Source: Sulfurimonadaceae bacterium (GTDB lineage Bacteria > Campylobacterota > Campylobacteria > Campylobacterales > Sulfurimonadaceae). From it: a stretch of DNA of 13,592 nt. Positions within the stretch are counted from its first letter, which is position 1. Each line of letters starts with the position of its first letter. Location of the stretch: positions 1-13,592 of the forward strand of contig JAUWRZ010000020.1 in assembly GCA_030610325.1 (NCBI GenBank). Direction: 5' to 3'. The translations under genes and the position numbers were made by a program. Positions 1 to 6,401 of this stretch are shown here, piece by piece. The notes beneath the pieces are model-generated. The model did no database searches and was not told the DNA's origin. It saw only the letters and a list, made by a program, of their open reading frames with translations.

Positions 1-1
1 A

Positions 2-319
2 GAAGACACATGGGCGCTTAGAGCTGGCTATAACTATGCAAAGAGTCCTCTTCGGGAACTAGATGGAACAACGACAAAAGGTGCAACACTAAATATGTTT
101 AACCTTCTTGGTTTTCCGGTTAATATTGAATCCCACTATAGTGTTGGCGGAACCTACTCATTTAACGATAATATGTCTGCAGACCTTGCATTTGTCTATG
201 CTGATGAGCAAAGTAATACATACGATACTTCGGCCCTTGTATCAGCTGGAATGGCAGATGAAGTCTCAGTTAGGCACAGTCAAACAAGCTGGAGTCTACA
301 ATTTAATTATACTTTTTAG
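2..319 (+). CDS. FadL/OMPP1-family outer-membrane transport protein, 3' end only
   Basis: This is the C-terminal 105 residues of an outer-membrane beta-barrel protein; the 5' end lies outside the window. The open frame runs back from the TAG at 317-319 to base 2 without a stop. It opens with a WALRAGYNYAKSPLRE-like segment, which matches the late barrel region of FadL/OMPP1/TodX hydrophobic-compound transporters (typically W-x-LRAGY-x-Y-x-K-S-P). The protein ends in alternating polar and hydrophobic strands and a terminal phenylalanine (...LQFNYTF), the usual C-terminal signature recognised by the BAM assembly machinery. By family, such proteins move long-chain fatty acids or other hydrophobic compounds across the outer membrane. 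The substrate here cannot be told. The internal ATG at 95 is not a real start, because coding homology extends upstream of it. Confidence 0.85.
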   Translation, partial: EDTWALRAGYNYAKSPLRELDGTTTKGATLNMFNLLGFPVNIESHYSVGGTYSFNDNMSADLAFVYADEQSNTYDTSALVSAGMADEVSVRHSQTSWSLQFNYTF

Positions 320-340
320 TATTTTACCTATTCAGATCTT

Positions 341-357
341 CCATGTTTGGATCATGG
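341..357. other. Small inverted repeat downstream of the FadL-type gene
   Basis: CCATG (341-345) and CATGG (353-357) form a five-base-pair stem with a seven-base loop, 21 bases after the outer-membrane gene's stop. No T tract follows, so it is not a convincing intrinsic terminator. The rest of 320-481 shows nothing else I can support. Confidence 0.25.
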
Positions 358-481
358 CATAGAGTCTGAGACCTCTGGTACCGAAGATCATAGGTTATTC
401 CGGGACTGCTCATATTTCTGAAAGTCTGCCAACTATTTAAGGAAAATGGGAATAGAATATTCTTAGATAAATAGCTATTTC

Positions 482-889
482 ATGGAAAGACAGATGGATG
501 AGAGTATTAAAAAGATCATCGACATTATTGAAAGTCTTGAGTCGCGAATAAATTCGTATTGGAATTTTTATATAGTCGTGGTCGTAGCGACCATTGGTTG
601 GTTGATGTCGGCAAAGGTCCCATTTACAATCGACCAAGGTGTTGCTTTGACTATAGCTATAGGGCTGTTCTTTATAGCTAACTTCTTAGTCATGCGTTCC
701 GCCACAAAATGTGTGATCGCATTCGAAGATGAACTTAATACAGCTTCACAAAAATATGAGTTCGATTCGGTTGTCTTGAAAGAAGAGCTATCGCATACTT
801 CAATGCCAAGTCGATTGCTCCTGTCATATTTATTGCATGGTAGTATAGATATTGCAGTCATCTATGCCATTTGGAGTAAGTTGGCTTAA
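482..889 (+). CDS. Unrecognised small integral membrane protein, three predicted transmembrane helices
   Basis: I do not recognise this 135-residue protein. It begins with an amphipathic helix (about residues 5-26, I/L/E/K-rich, probably cytoplasmic coiled coil). Hydrophobic segments follow at about 27-43 (rich in V/A/I), 52-71 and 112-131. Between the second and third helices lies a charged 40-residue stretch containing the single Cys77 and many Glu/Lys. The start is ambiguous. The first ATG (482) has no good ribosome-binding site, whereas the ATG at 494 has GGAAAG just upstream at 485-490, so the true protein may lack the first four residues. It stands alone on the plus strand, with a convergent lipoprotein gene downstream. 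Its AT-rich, non-operonic setting suggests accessory content. No function is proposed. Confidence 0.6.
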   Translation: MERQMDESIKKIIDIIESLESRINSYWNFYIVVVVATIGWLMSAKVPFTIDQGVALTIAIGLFFIANFLVMRSATKCVIAFEDELNTASQKYEFDSVVLKEELSHTSMPSRLLLSYLLHGSIDIAVIYAIWSKLA

Positions 890-976
890 TAGACAGCTTA
901 TTGTAGGCTTTCTTCTCAACAGGGCATAGACCATTGAGTATGACTGATGGAATCCTCCGGTACTTAGATCTTCAAC

Positions 977-1867
977 CTATATCTCTACCCAGATAAAGCT
1001 GTAGATCTCATCGATGATACCATCAGCACTTCCATCAACGTTATTAAGATCATGACTCTCTGTCAGTGACTTACCAGCCTCATCGTAGGTATAGATGATG
1101 ATAGAGTCAGCAGACCCATCTTCACTCCAAGTAGTACTCTCTGTCAATATGTGCCCATCTGTATCGTAGGTATAAGTAGTGGTAGTATAGGGCCACTCAT
1201 ACTCCTCAGCTTTTAAGGGGTCATAATATGTCTCTGTCAGTAGGTTCCCCTGCGTATCGTAGGTATAGGTCATGCTGGTATCTGGGGCATCCAGACTTTG
1301 ATCTATTTCGAGCAGTAGATCGCCATCTAGATCATAGGTGAATATAGTCAAGGCTTCGACCATGCCATCAGCATCACTATCATGAGACTCTGTCAGTATG
1401 TTCCCACCAAGATCGTAGGTATAGGTAATAATGTGATCGACTATACCATTAGCATTGAAGTCCTCGTTATCTGTCAGTAGATGTCCAGCTATATCATAGG
1501 TATATGTACTAATAAAGTCAGCTATGTCATCTGCATCCCAGTCAGCACTCTTTGTCGATCTGTTGCCATTAGCATCATACGTAAATGTTGTGATCACATC
1601 AGCCATCTTGTCAGCATCATCATCTTCATTGATCGTCAGTATATTACCATCAATATCATAGGTATAGATAGTGATGAAATCGACTATACCATCGCCACCA
1701 TCATCAATGGCAGTGCTTAGGAGTCTACCGTCAGTGTCTGAGGTATATGTGGTGATACGGTCAAATACTTTCTCTTCATTCAGTGTAGAAGAATCATGGC
1801 ATCCTAAAAGGAGTGAGATACTTAAAGATGATATCAAGACAATGGAGATTCCAGTGATTTTATACAT
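977..1867 (-). CDS. Repeat-rich lipoprotein with nine YD-like/Asp-rich repeats
   Basis: A 296-residue predicted lipoprotein. The N-terminus has a hydrophobic signal (residues 4-22) ending in a lipobox LLLGC, so Cys23 should be lipidated. A ribosome-binding site GAGAGG (complement of 1874-1879) sits six bases from the ATG. Residues 38-287 are nine tandem units, six of them 26-27 residues and two expanded to 31-32. Each has the pattern [I/T]TTYTYDxxGNxLTExxDxDADGxxDx. The YTYDxxGN half resembles YD/RHS repeats; the Asp-rich half resembles calcium-binding DxDxDG loops of EF-hand or thrombospondin type 3 repeats. Unit 1 has TSD in place of TYD, and units 6-8 have lost much of the Asp-rich half. 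The protein ends with a short IYSFIWVEI tail. It would be membrane-anchored and exposed to the periplasm or surface. Calcium binding or adhesion is inference only. Pipelines would probably label it RHS/YD repeat protein. Confidence 0.85.
   Translation of the reverse strand: MYKITGISIVLISSLSISLLLGCHDSSTLNEEKVFDRITTYTSDTDGRLLSTAIDDGGDGIVDFITIYTYDIDGNILTINEDDDADKMADVITTFTYDANGNRSTKSADWDADDIADFISTYTYDIAGHLLTDNEDFNANGIVDHIITYTYDLGGNILTESHDSDADGMVEALTIFTYDLDGDLLLEIDQSLDAPDTSMTYTYDTQGNLLTETYYDPLKAEEYEWPYTTTTYTYDTDGHILTESTTWSEDGSADSIIIYTYDEAGKSLTESHDLNNVDGSADGIIDEIYSFIWVEI
1007..1756 (-). repeat. Nine tandem coding repeats, period about 81 bp
   Basis: The repeat block encodes residues 38-287 of the lipoprotein. 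Unit lengths in residues from the N-terminus are 27, 27, 27, 27, 27, 26, 31, 26 and 32. At DNA level the strongest shared string is the minus-strand coding for TYTYD...GN...LTE; on the plus strand it reads as recurring 'tctgtcag' and 'atcgtaggtata' blocks spaced about 81 bases apart. Units 1-5 keep the most regular Asp-rich half; units 6-9 are more divergent in length. Confidence 0.85.
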
Positions 1868-1985
1868 AAAAGACCTCTCTAATTCAAAATTAGTTTTGAT
1901 ATTTATAGTATATATGATTTTTTGTTACATCATCTCAGATCTGAAAAATATGAGTGATCCATGATCTGCTCTTCAGTTATCCTTG

Positions 1986-1991
1986 TATAAT
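1986..1991 (+). promoter_or_regulatory. Candidate -10 element (TATAAT) upstream of the small secreted protein gene
   Basis: A perfect TATAAT preceded directly by TTG lies about 95 bases upstream of the start at 2086. Campylobacterota sigma-70 promoters rely mainly on the -10 element, so lack of a clear -35 is not disqualifying. A second AT-rich candidate, TATAAA at 2027-2032, lies closer and is part of an inverted repeat (CCTA at 2020-2023, TAGG at 2034-2037). I cannot decide between them. Confidence 0.3.
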
Positions 1992-2085
1992 AGCAATATC
2001 TATTTTAATGTTACTGATCCCTATTTTATAAAGTAGGACAGATCGGATGATGCGCTTTAGGTAAGATCATAAAATAAGGATGATG

Positions 2086-2412
2086 ATGCAAAAGATAGTT
2101 ATAGTGATGTACTTACTGGTCGGTATCAATCTATATGGAGCAGACAAAGCAGAGTGTGAAGAGCTGTTTAGCACTGCTATACATAACTTTTATTTAGAGA
2201 ACAGTTGTAAATATGATAAACATATATCGACCGCTATACGTAAGGTATTTGAAGAGCAAGGTTGCACAAAGCTATTTACTGATGATGATATGAAAAGGTT
2301 AAATAGTGAAGTCTTGGGTGATAGCTATCAAAAGATGAACAAGGTCGGTAGAGATGAGTTTTGTGAAAGTAATAAAGTAAAATATGATGAACTGGGAGAG
2401 AGATATCGGTAA
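2086..2412 (+). CDS. Small secreted four-cysteine protein, unknown function
   Basis: An unrecognised small exported protein (108 residues from the start chosen here). Three ATG codons run in tandem at 2080, 2083 and 2086. The AAGGA at 2076-2080 is spaced correctly only for the third, so I start there. A signal peptide (K-I-V-I-V-M-Y-L-L-V-G-I-N-L-Y-G) is followed by a likely cleavage site before ADKAE. The mature part is about 90 residues, helical and highly charged, with four cysteines at positions 24, 41, 60 and 93 (numbering from 2086). This suggests two disulfides and a periplasmic location. No known domain is recognised. It is flanked by the divergent lipoprotein gene and the convergent DedA gene and seems to be a single-gene unit. 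Confidence 0.6.
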   Translation: MQKIVIVMYLLVGINLYGADKAECEELFSTAIHNFYLENSCKYDKHISTAIRKVFEEQGCTKLFTDDDMKRLNSEVLGDSYQKMNKVGRDEFCESNKVKYDELGERYR

Positions 2413-2539
2413 CACAGAGATTGATGACACTATTCCAGTCGCTCTTGCCGAACTCCCCTACAGGCGAGACTATTCCCACGACCTGACTCCATTTATTTAC
2501 TACTCCCAGTACATCGATAGATACTGAAATGTGGCAGAG

Positions 2540-3100
2540 TCAGCGTTTCTTCGTAGCCCTTGAGAGATAGAACCAAAGCAGGCCTACGAGTGAAAAGAGG
2601 ATGAGTGGTGCGATGTAGGGGCGTTCGGCGATGACATTGTAGGCAGAAGTGAGTGCATCTCCTGCCAGAAAACTACCGTAACCGACAGCGACGGCCCAAA
2701 GTGCTGCGGCTATGGCATTTAAGATGTTGAACTTGGTGAAGTCATATTTTGTCAGACCGATGGCGATCGGGATGAGCGTCTTGATGCCATAGACATACTT
2801 CTGGATGATGATGATCCAGGAGCCATGCTTTTTCATCAGTAGATGAGAGAGAGCAAGCTTCCTTTTGTGTTTATGGAGGTAGGTCATCATATCGCTCTTA
2901 TGGTAACGCCCCATATAGAAGAGCAGGGCATCCCCGATGAAATTGGCGGTGAAAGCTACGGCAATACTGGTAGCGAGATCCATCTTCCCCATATAAGAGA
3001 GGACACCAGCCGCCATCAAAGCGACAAAACCGCCGCCGAGCGAATAGAGAAAAAGTACGATATAGCCATACGTGGCCAGGTTAGTGAGCATATCTTCCAA
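2540..3100 (-). CDS. DedA/VTT-family inner-membrane protein
   Basis: A 186-residue polytopic membrane protein of the DedA (SNARE-associated/VTT) family, whose members include lipid flippases or transporters for carriers such as undecaprenyl phosphate and for phospholipids. Hydrophobic spans lie at about 10-36, 43-62, 94-115, 126-148 and 160-180. The family landmark GD-x-x-x-x-Y-x-GR is at 56-65 and a re-entrant-type segment KYVYGIKTLIPIAIGL at 101-116. This last corresponds to the usual RFxPGxRT motif but carries Lys106 where most members have Arg. The N-terminal acidic motif (PGE-like) is not visible. The start is TTG at 3100: AAGG (complement of 3108-3111) is well spaced for it, while the in-frame ATG at 3091 has GGAAG too close. 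It lies 15 bases after the uvrB stop and should be co-transcribed. Substrate not determinable. Confidence 0.85.
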   Translation of the reverse strand: MEDMLTNLATYGYIVLFLYSLGGGFVALMAAGVLSYMGKMDLATSIAVAFTANFIGDALLFYMGRYHKSDMMTYLHKHKRKLALSHLLMKKHGSWIIIIQKYVYGIKTLIPIAIGLTKYDFTKFNILNAIAAALWAVAVGYGSFLAGDALTSAYNVIAERPYIAPLILFSLVGLLWFYLSRATKKR

Positions 3101-3115
3101 GTGTCTGCCTTACAT

Positions 3116-5089
3116 CTATAGTTGTTTTATCTTCGCGATCTCATCGCGTAGTCGTGCCGCCTCTTCAAACTCAAGCCTTTTGGCTGCGTCTTTCATCTTG
3201 AGGGTCAGCTCTTTTAAGAGTTTTTTTCGTTCTGTTGCGGGCATCTTATCGGCTTTTTTACTTTTGTTATAAAGCTCACCCGTATCTTCAAGTTTAAGGT
3301 TCTTATCCAGGACCCGCTTGACTGTCGTCGGGATGATGCCGTGTTCTTTGTTAAAAGCATCTTGTCTTTCTCGTCGTTCATCGGTGATATCGATGGCACG
3401 CTGCATGGAACCCGTTATCTTCTGGGCATAGAGGATGACACGACCTTCGCTGTTACGTGCAGCGCGGCCTATAGTCTGGATCAGTGCAGTCTCTGAGCGT
3501 AAAAAGCCCTCTTTGTCCGCGTCGAGGATAGCGACAAGACTTACCTCGGGAAGGTCGAGCCCTTCACGAAGCAGGTTGATCCCGACCAGCACATCAAAGT
3601 CGCCGACACGCAGTCCCCGAATGATCTGGTTACGTTCGATGGCATCGATATCTGAGTGCATATATTGGATCTTGATACCGAGGTCAGCCAGGTACTTGGT
3701 AAGTGCTTCGGCCATCTTCTTTGTCAATACAGTGACCAGGACGCGTTCATCTTTGGTAATGACTCTTTTTATCTCATCATGCAGGTCTTCTACCTGGTTG
3801 TCTGAAGGTTTGATAGTGATAGGAGGATCAAGTAGACCGGTAGGACGAATGATCTGATCAGCTTTGACACTGGAAAGTTCAAGTTCGTAAGGTGCAGGAG
3901 TAGCCGAGACAAATAGATAGTGAGGTGCTTTGTTGATAAACTCATCTTGCTTCAGCGGCCGGTTGTCCAGTGCGCTTGGGAGACGAAAGCCATACTCTAC
4001 AAGGACCTCTTTTCGACTACGGTCTCCGGCGTACATACCGCGAAACTGTGGTAGGCTGACGTGGGACTCGTCGACAATGATCATATATTTATCATGATGC
4101 AGATCAAAGTAGTCTAATAATGTATAGGGAGCTTCCCCCGGTTTTTTGTCAGTGAGATGGCGTGAGTAGTTTTCGACACCCTTACACATCCCTGTAGTCT
4201 CGAGCATCTCAAGGTCGAACTCAGTACGCTGTTTCAGTCGCTGTGCCTCGACGATCTTACCGTTTGCCAACATATCATCGAGTCTGGGTCCAAGTTCATC
4301 CTCTATTAGTTTAGCAGCACGTACAAGTTTCTCTCTACCCACAGTGAACTGTGAAGTGGCATAGATGTTGACACTTTTTTTGTCCTCAAGCCGCTTGTTG
4401 GCAATAGGCTCGAAGAGATAGACGGCCTCTACGTCATCACCAAAAAACTCGATACGTACCGCCTCCTCTTCGAGATAAGGGGGATAGATGTCGATGACAT
4501 CACCGCTTACACGGATATGTCCGCTGTCAAAATAGCTGTCATTTCGTGAATAACCCATCTCGACAAGGCGTAAGAGCAGCTTCTTCTGGCTGATCTCATC
4601 ACCAATGCTTATGATCTGTACCATCTTCTCATACTCTTCGGGATCTCCAAGTCCGTAGTTGGCAGAGACGGAAGCGATCACGATGACATCATCGTAACTG
4701 AGCAGGTTAGCCGTTGCAGAGAGACGTAACCGTTCAAGTTCCTCATTGATGGAACTGTCTTTTTCTATAAAGAGGTCTTGTCTTGGAATGTACGCCTCAG
4801 GTTGGTAATAGTCGTAATAACTGATGAAGTACTCGACATGGTTATTGGGAAAGAAGGCCTTGAACTCACTGTAGAGTTGTGCGGCAAGGGTCTTGTTGTG
4901 TGTCATGATGATAGTAGGTATCTGTGTACTCTCTATCACCTTTGCCATGGTGAAGGTCTTACCGCTGCCGGTCACTCCTTCTAGAGCTTGATAGCGATTA
5001 CCTTTTTTAATACTTTCTGCGAGTACATCGATAGCTACAGGTTGGTCACCTGCGGGCGCATACTCTGTGACGACTTCAAATCTTGCCAA
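3116..5089 (-). CDS. uvrB: UvrABC excision nuclease subunit B
   Basis: A 657-residue UvrB, the damage-verifying helicase-like subunit of nucleotide excision repair, working with UvrA and UvrC in the cytoplasm. Landmarks in order: GDQP near the N-terminus (Q motif, residues 14-17), Walker A GVTGSGKT at 38-45, the [10 protein letters not shown] beta-hairpin region at 91-100, DESH Walker B at 340-343, SATPAPYE at 395-402, IRPTGLLDP at 414-422, motif [10 protein letters not shown] at 538-545, and a C-terminal UVR domain (about 622-657) for UvrA/UvrC contact. Length is normal for the family. The start is TTG at 5089 with AAAAGG (complement of 5096-5101) six bases upstream. No ATG before Walker A could replace it. 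The gene leads the minus-strand pair with the DedA gene. It is intact with no missing catalytic residue. No LexA box was recognised upstream. Confidence 0.98.
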   Translation of the reverse strand: MARFEVVTEYAPAGDQPVAIDVLAESIKKGNRYQALEGVTGSGKTFTMAKVIESTQIPTIIMTHNKTLAAQLYSEFKAFFPNNHVEYFISYYDYYQPEAYIPRQDLFIEKDSSINEELERLRLSATANLLSYDDVIVIASVSANYGLGDPEEYEKMVQIISIGDEISQKKLLLRLVEMGYSRNDSYFDSGHIRVSGDVIDIYPPYLEEEAVRIEFFGDDVEAVYLFEPIANKRLEDKKSVNIYATSQFTVGREKLVRAAKLIEDELGPRLDDMLANGKIVEAQRLKQRTEFDLEMLETTGMCKGVENYSRHLTDKKPGEAPYTLLDYFDLHHDKYMIIVDESHVSLPQFRGMYAGDRSRKEVLVEYGFRLPSALDNRPLKQDEFINKAPHYLFVSATPAPYELELSSVKADQIIRPTGLLDPPITIKPSDNQVEDLHDEIKRVITKDERVLVTVLTKKMAEALTKYLADLGIKIQYMHSDIDAIERNQIIRGLRVGDFDVLVGINLLREGLDLPEVSLVAILDADKEGFLRSETALIQTIGRAARNSEGRVILYAQKITGSMQRAIDITDERRERQDAFNKEHGIIPTTVKRVLDKNLKLEDTGELYNKSKKADKMPATERKKLLKELTLKMKDAAKRLEFEEAARLRDEIAKIKQL

Positions 5090-5119
5090 TATCTGCCTTT
5101 TACTTGAAGGTGTTTTTTG

Positions 5120-5160
5120 AGGGTATCTCTGATAACCCTATATAGTACCCCTTAACGGGG
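5120..5160. promoter_or_regulatory. Divergent intergenic region with two inverted repeats
   Basis: Between uvrB and the plus-strand small genes lie AGGGTATC (5120-5127) and GATAACCCT (5131-5139), pairing with one bulged base, then CCCC (5148-5151) and GGGG (5157-5160) around TTAAC. On the minus strand TACTATATA (5140-5148 complement) is a weak -10 candidate for uvrB. The repeats may be an operator or simply chance; I see no terminator-like T tract. Confidence 0.25.
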
Positions 5161-5189
5161 GCCGGTATTATTAGAAGTGCCCTTAATTA

Positions 5190-5198
5190 TGGTAGAAT
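5190..5198 (+). promoter_or_regulatory. Candidate extended -10 promoter for the small-gene/pseudopilin operon
   Basis: TGGTAGAAT matches the extended -10 form TGnTATAAT with one mismatch and lies about 42 bases upstream of the ATG at 5240. It sits in an AT-rich stretch as expected for Campylobacterota sigma-70 promoters. No confident -35 is visible. Confidence 0.4.
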
Positions 5199-5239
5199 TA
5201 TAGCGAAGTAGAAAATACAGACCCAATAGGTAGGCATCG

Positions 5240-5467
5240 ATGGAAGAACAGACGACTCTGCAAAGATTGAGCGAACGCGTGACACAGATACTGCAGCAGC
5301 ATGACAGTATGAGAGAAGAGATAACGGCTTTGCGTATGGAGACAGTGACACTTAAAAGTGAAAGTGAGGCAAAAGATGCCGAGATCGACCGTCTGACAGA
5401 AGAGAACGGGATGAAAGATATGGAGATCGAGGATATCGTCAGTAAGATAGAGAGTATCCTTGGCTGA
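5240..5467 (+). CDS. Small coiled-coil protein, ZapB-like
   Basis: A 75-residue, highly charged, almost entirely helical protein. Leucine, isoleucine, valine and methionine recur in heptad-like spacing from residue 7 to 74, interrupted only by polar residues; there is no proline and no cysteine. Size and composition resemble ZapB/TIGR02449-type coiled-coil proteins that stabilise the FtsZ ring through ZapA. The next gene has ZapA-like features, which supports this reading, but coiled coils are weak evidence on their own. TAGG at 5231-5234 provides a modest ribosome-binding site five bases from the ATG. From memory, an uncharacterised small gene occupies this position next to uvrB in Campylobacter jejuni. 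Cytoplasmic; function inferred. Confidence 0.75.
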   Translation: MEEQTTLQRLSERVTQILQQHDSMREEITALRMETVTLKSESEAKDAEIDRLTEENGMKDMEIEDIVSKIESILG

Positions 5468-5491
5468 TACCATGGAAGTCTAGGACAAGTC

Positions 5492-5707
5492 ATGAACAAA
5501 AAGATCACGCTTAATATCAATGGAAGTCGTTTCGATATAGATATCGAAGTCGAGTTTGCCCATTTCTTGGAGCAGCAGCTGGAAAAAGATCTGAACATGG
5601 AAGGCAGTAATAGTTTTAAGACACTTTTACAGGCTTATATACGTAAAAACTACGAACTTTACAACCAGGAGATCGAGATAAAAAGATTGTTAGAGCAGAC
5701 CCAATAA
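5492..5707 (+). CDS. Short ZapA-like protein (tentative)
   Basis: A 71-residue protein beginning MNKKITLNINGSRFDIDIE, a short beta-hairpin-like start typical of ZapA (K-x-V-x-V-x-I-x-G-x-x-[YF]-x-[IL]). Two helices follow, with LLQAYIRKNYELYNQEIE at 46-63 reminiscent of the ZapA L-x-A-x-x-x-x-x-x-E-L segment. It is shorter than ordinary ZapA (about 100 residues), lacking most of the C-terminal coiled coil. If correct, it would bind and bundle FtsZ at midcell. TAGGA (5481-5485) is six bases upstream of the ATG. It lies 24 bases after the coiled-coil gene, so the two form a two-gene unit. Alternatively it is simply an uncharacterised family specific to Campylobacterota. The existence of the gene is well supported; the family assignment is weak. 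Confidence 0.7.
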   Translation: MNKKITLNINGSRFDIDIEVEFAHFLEQQLEKDLNMEGSNSFKTLLQAYIRKNYELYNQEIEIKRLLEQTQ

Positions 5708-5726
5708 GCAAAAAAGCTGTTTTTTT
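5707..5726 (+). terminator. Weak intrinsic terminator-like sequence after the ZapA-like gene
   Basis: AGC, six A and GCT are followed by G and seven T (5720-5726), with a further T tract shortly after. The stem is only three G/C-containing pairs, or alternatively A6/T6 around GCTG. It may cause partial termination before the pseudopilin genes, which have their own strong ribosome-binding site and a possible promoter. Confidence 0.3.
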
Positions 5727-5802
5727 CTGCCTTTTTTCCACATTTTTTATTATTTGATGTTAAAAATTAACTAATTTTATCTGTTTGTAAGTGTAACTTC
5801 TT

Positions 5803-5808
5803 CATAAT
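5803..5808 (+). promoter_or_regulatory. Possible -10 element (CATAAT) before the first pseudopilin gene
   Basis: CATAAT lies about 50 bases upstream of the ATG at 5859, in a very AT-rich gap of 151 bases. Just upstream is GTTAAAAATTAAC (5759-5771), part of which recurs before the degenerate GGDEF pair. Evidence is limited to composition and position. Confidence 0.25.
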
Positions 5809-5858
5809 CTCAGTAAGGCTACAAGCGTAACCTAAAATTTTGAATGAAGGAGTAAGCC

Positions 5859-6305
5859 ATGAAAAGAAGTGGTTTTACTATGATCGAATTGATCTTTGTT
5901 ATCGTTATCCTGGGTATTTTGGCAGCAGTCGCCATTCCGAAACTTGCAGCAACACGTGATGATGCGAAGATCGCTAAAGGTGCGTCGGAAGTCGCGACAG
6001 TCGTCTCAGATATTGGTGCATACTATACTGCTCAAGGTGTCAATGGACAGTGGGGTGATATGACGAATGTAGGCTTGAAGTTATCTGGTGGTACGTCTGA
6101 TGCATCATCGACTAACTCTACGACAGCTGCATTCTATGTAGACTCGACAGGTGCAGAGTGTATTAGCTTTACAATGACTGCTACGGATGGAAATCTGACA
6201 GTTGTCGATGGTGGTGGTACTACATCTGTCTGTACGGGCATCCAATCTGCAGCGGCAGACCTGAAACTTGTTCACCAGTTTGGTGGTTCAAGCGTTAAGT
6301 GGTAG
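5859..6305 (+). CDS. Prepilin-like protein (type IV pilin/type II pseudopilin), first of three
   Basis: A 148-residue prepilin-type protein. The short basic leader MKRSG is followed by FTMIELIFVIVILGILAAVAIPKL, the classic class III signal with Gly5 at -1 and the essential Glu at +5 of the mature chain (Glu10). A prepilin peptidase should cut between Gly5 and Phe6 and N-methylate Phe. The hydrophobic helix (6-26) forms the membrane anchor and pilus core. The globular part is Ser/Thr/Gly-rich with two cysteines, 101 and 125, likely a disulfide loop. AAGGAG at 5847-5852 is the best ribosome-binding site in the window, suggesting higher expression than its neighbours. The next two genes share the N-terminus. 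No assembly ATPase, secretin or peptidase gene lies nearby. It could be a minor pilin or a pseudopilin. Confidence 0.9.
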   Translation: MKRSGFTMIELIFVIVILGILAAVAIPKLAATRDDAKIAKGASEVATVVSDIGAYYTAQGVNGQWGDMTNVGLKLSGGTSDASSTNSTTAAFYVDSTGAECISFTMTATDGNLTVVDGGGTTSVCTGIQSAAADLKLVHQFGGSSVKW

Positions 6306-6311
6306 AGAGGC

Positions 6312-6331
6312 GCACTCTTGTAAAAGAGTGC
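6312..6331 (+). other. Strong intercistronic stem-loop after the first pseudopilin gene
   Basis: GCACTCTT (6312-6319) and AAGAGTGC (6324-6331) form a perfect eight-base-pair stem with a GTAA loop, seven bases after the stop codon. The following bases (TTATCCC) are not a T tract, so it is unlikely to be a full terminator. It could be a processing or mRNA-stabilising element giving the first gene higher expression, or an attenuator. Confidence 0.6.
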
Positions 6332-6360
6332 TTATCCCAAGAGTAATAAAGAGTGATAAA

Positions 6361-6386
6361 TCCAAAATAGCTTGAGCTGTTTTGGA
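6361..6386 (+). other. Second intercistronic stem-loop, just before the second pseudopilin gene
   Basis: TCCAAAATAGC (6361-6371) pairs with GCTGTTTTGGA (6376-6386) over eleven positions with one G-T wobble and a TTGA loop. It ends 15 bases before the ATG at 6402 and only a few bases before the weak AGG ribosome-binding site, so it could set translation or RNA cleavage at this junction. Confidence 0.6.
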
Positions 6387-6401
6387 ATAACAGGTGTTGA
6401 G

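Noticed and set aside
108..362. Overlapping 84-codon plus-strand frame in the FadL-type gene
   Set aside because: Out of frame with the barrel protein that has clear family motifs; no independent support.
1007..1756. CRISPR array or noncoding satellite, suggested by the regular 81-base spacing
   Set aside because: The repeats are degenerate at DNA level, multiples of three, and encode a continuous signal-bearing protein; there are no unique spacers.
3435..3857. Plus-strand open frame of 140 codons inside uvrB
   Set aside because: Ser/Arg-rich antisense translation opposite the conserved helicase motifs of uvrB.
5152..5598. Minus-strand open frame of 148 codons opposite the two small genes
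   Set aside because: The translation is Ser/Leu/Cys-rich noise opposite genes with coherent coiled-coil and ZapA-like character and good ribosome-binding sites.
6372..6401. Upstream ATG giving a ten-residue longer second pseudopilin
   Set aside because: It lies in the loop of a strong hairpin, lacks a ribosome-binding site and gives an abnormal leader; the ATG at 6402 gives a standard MNKA leader.
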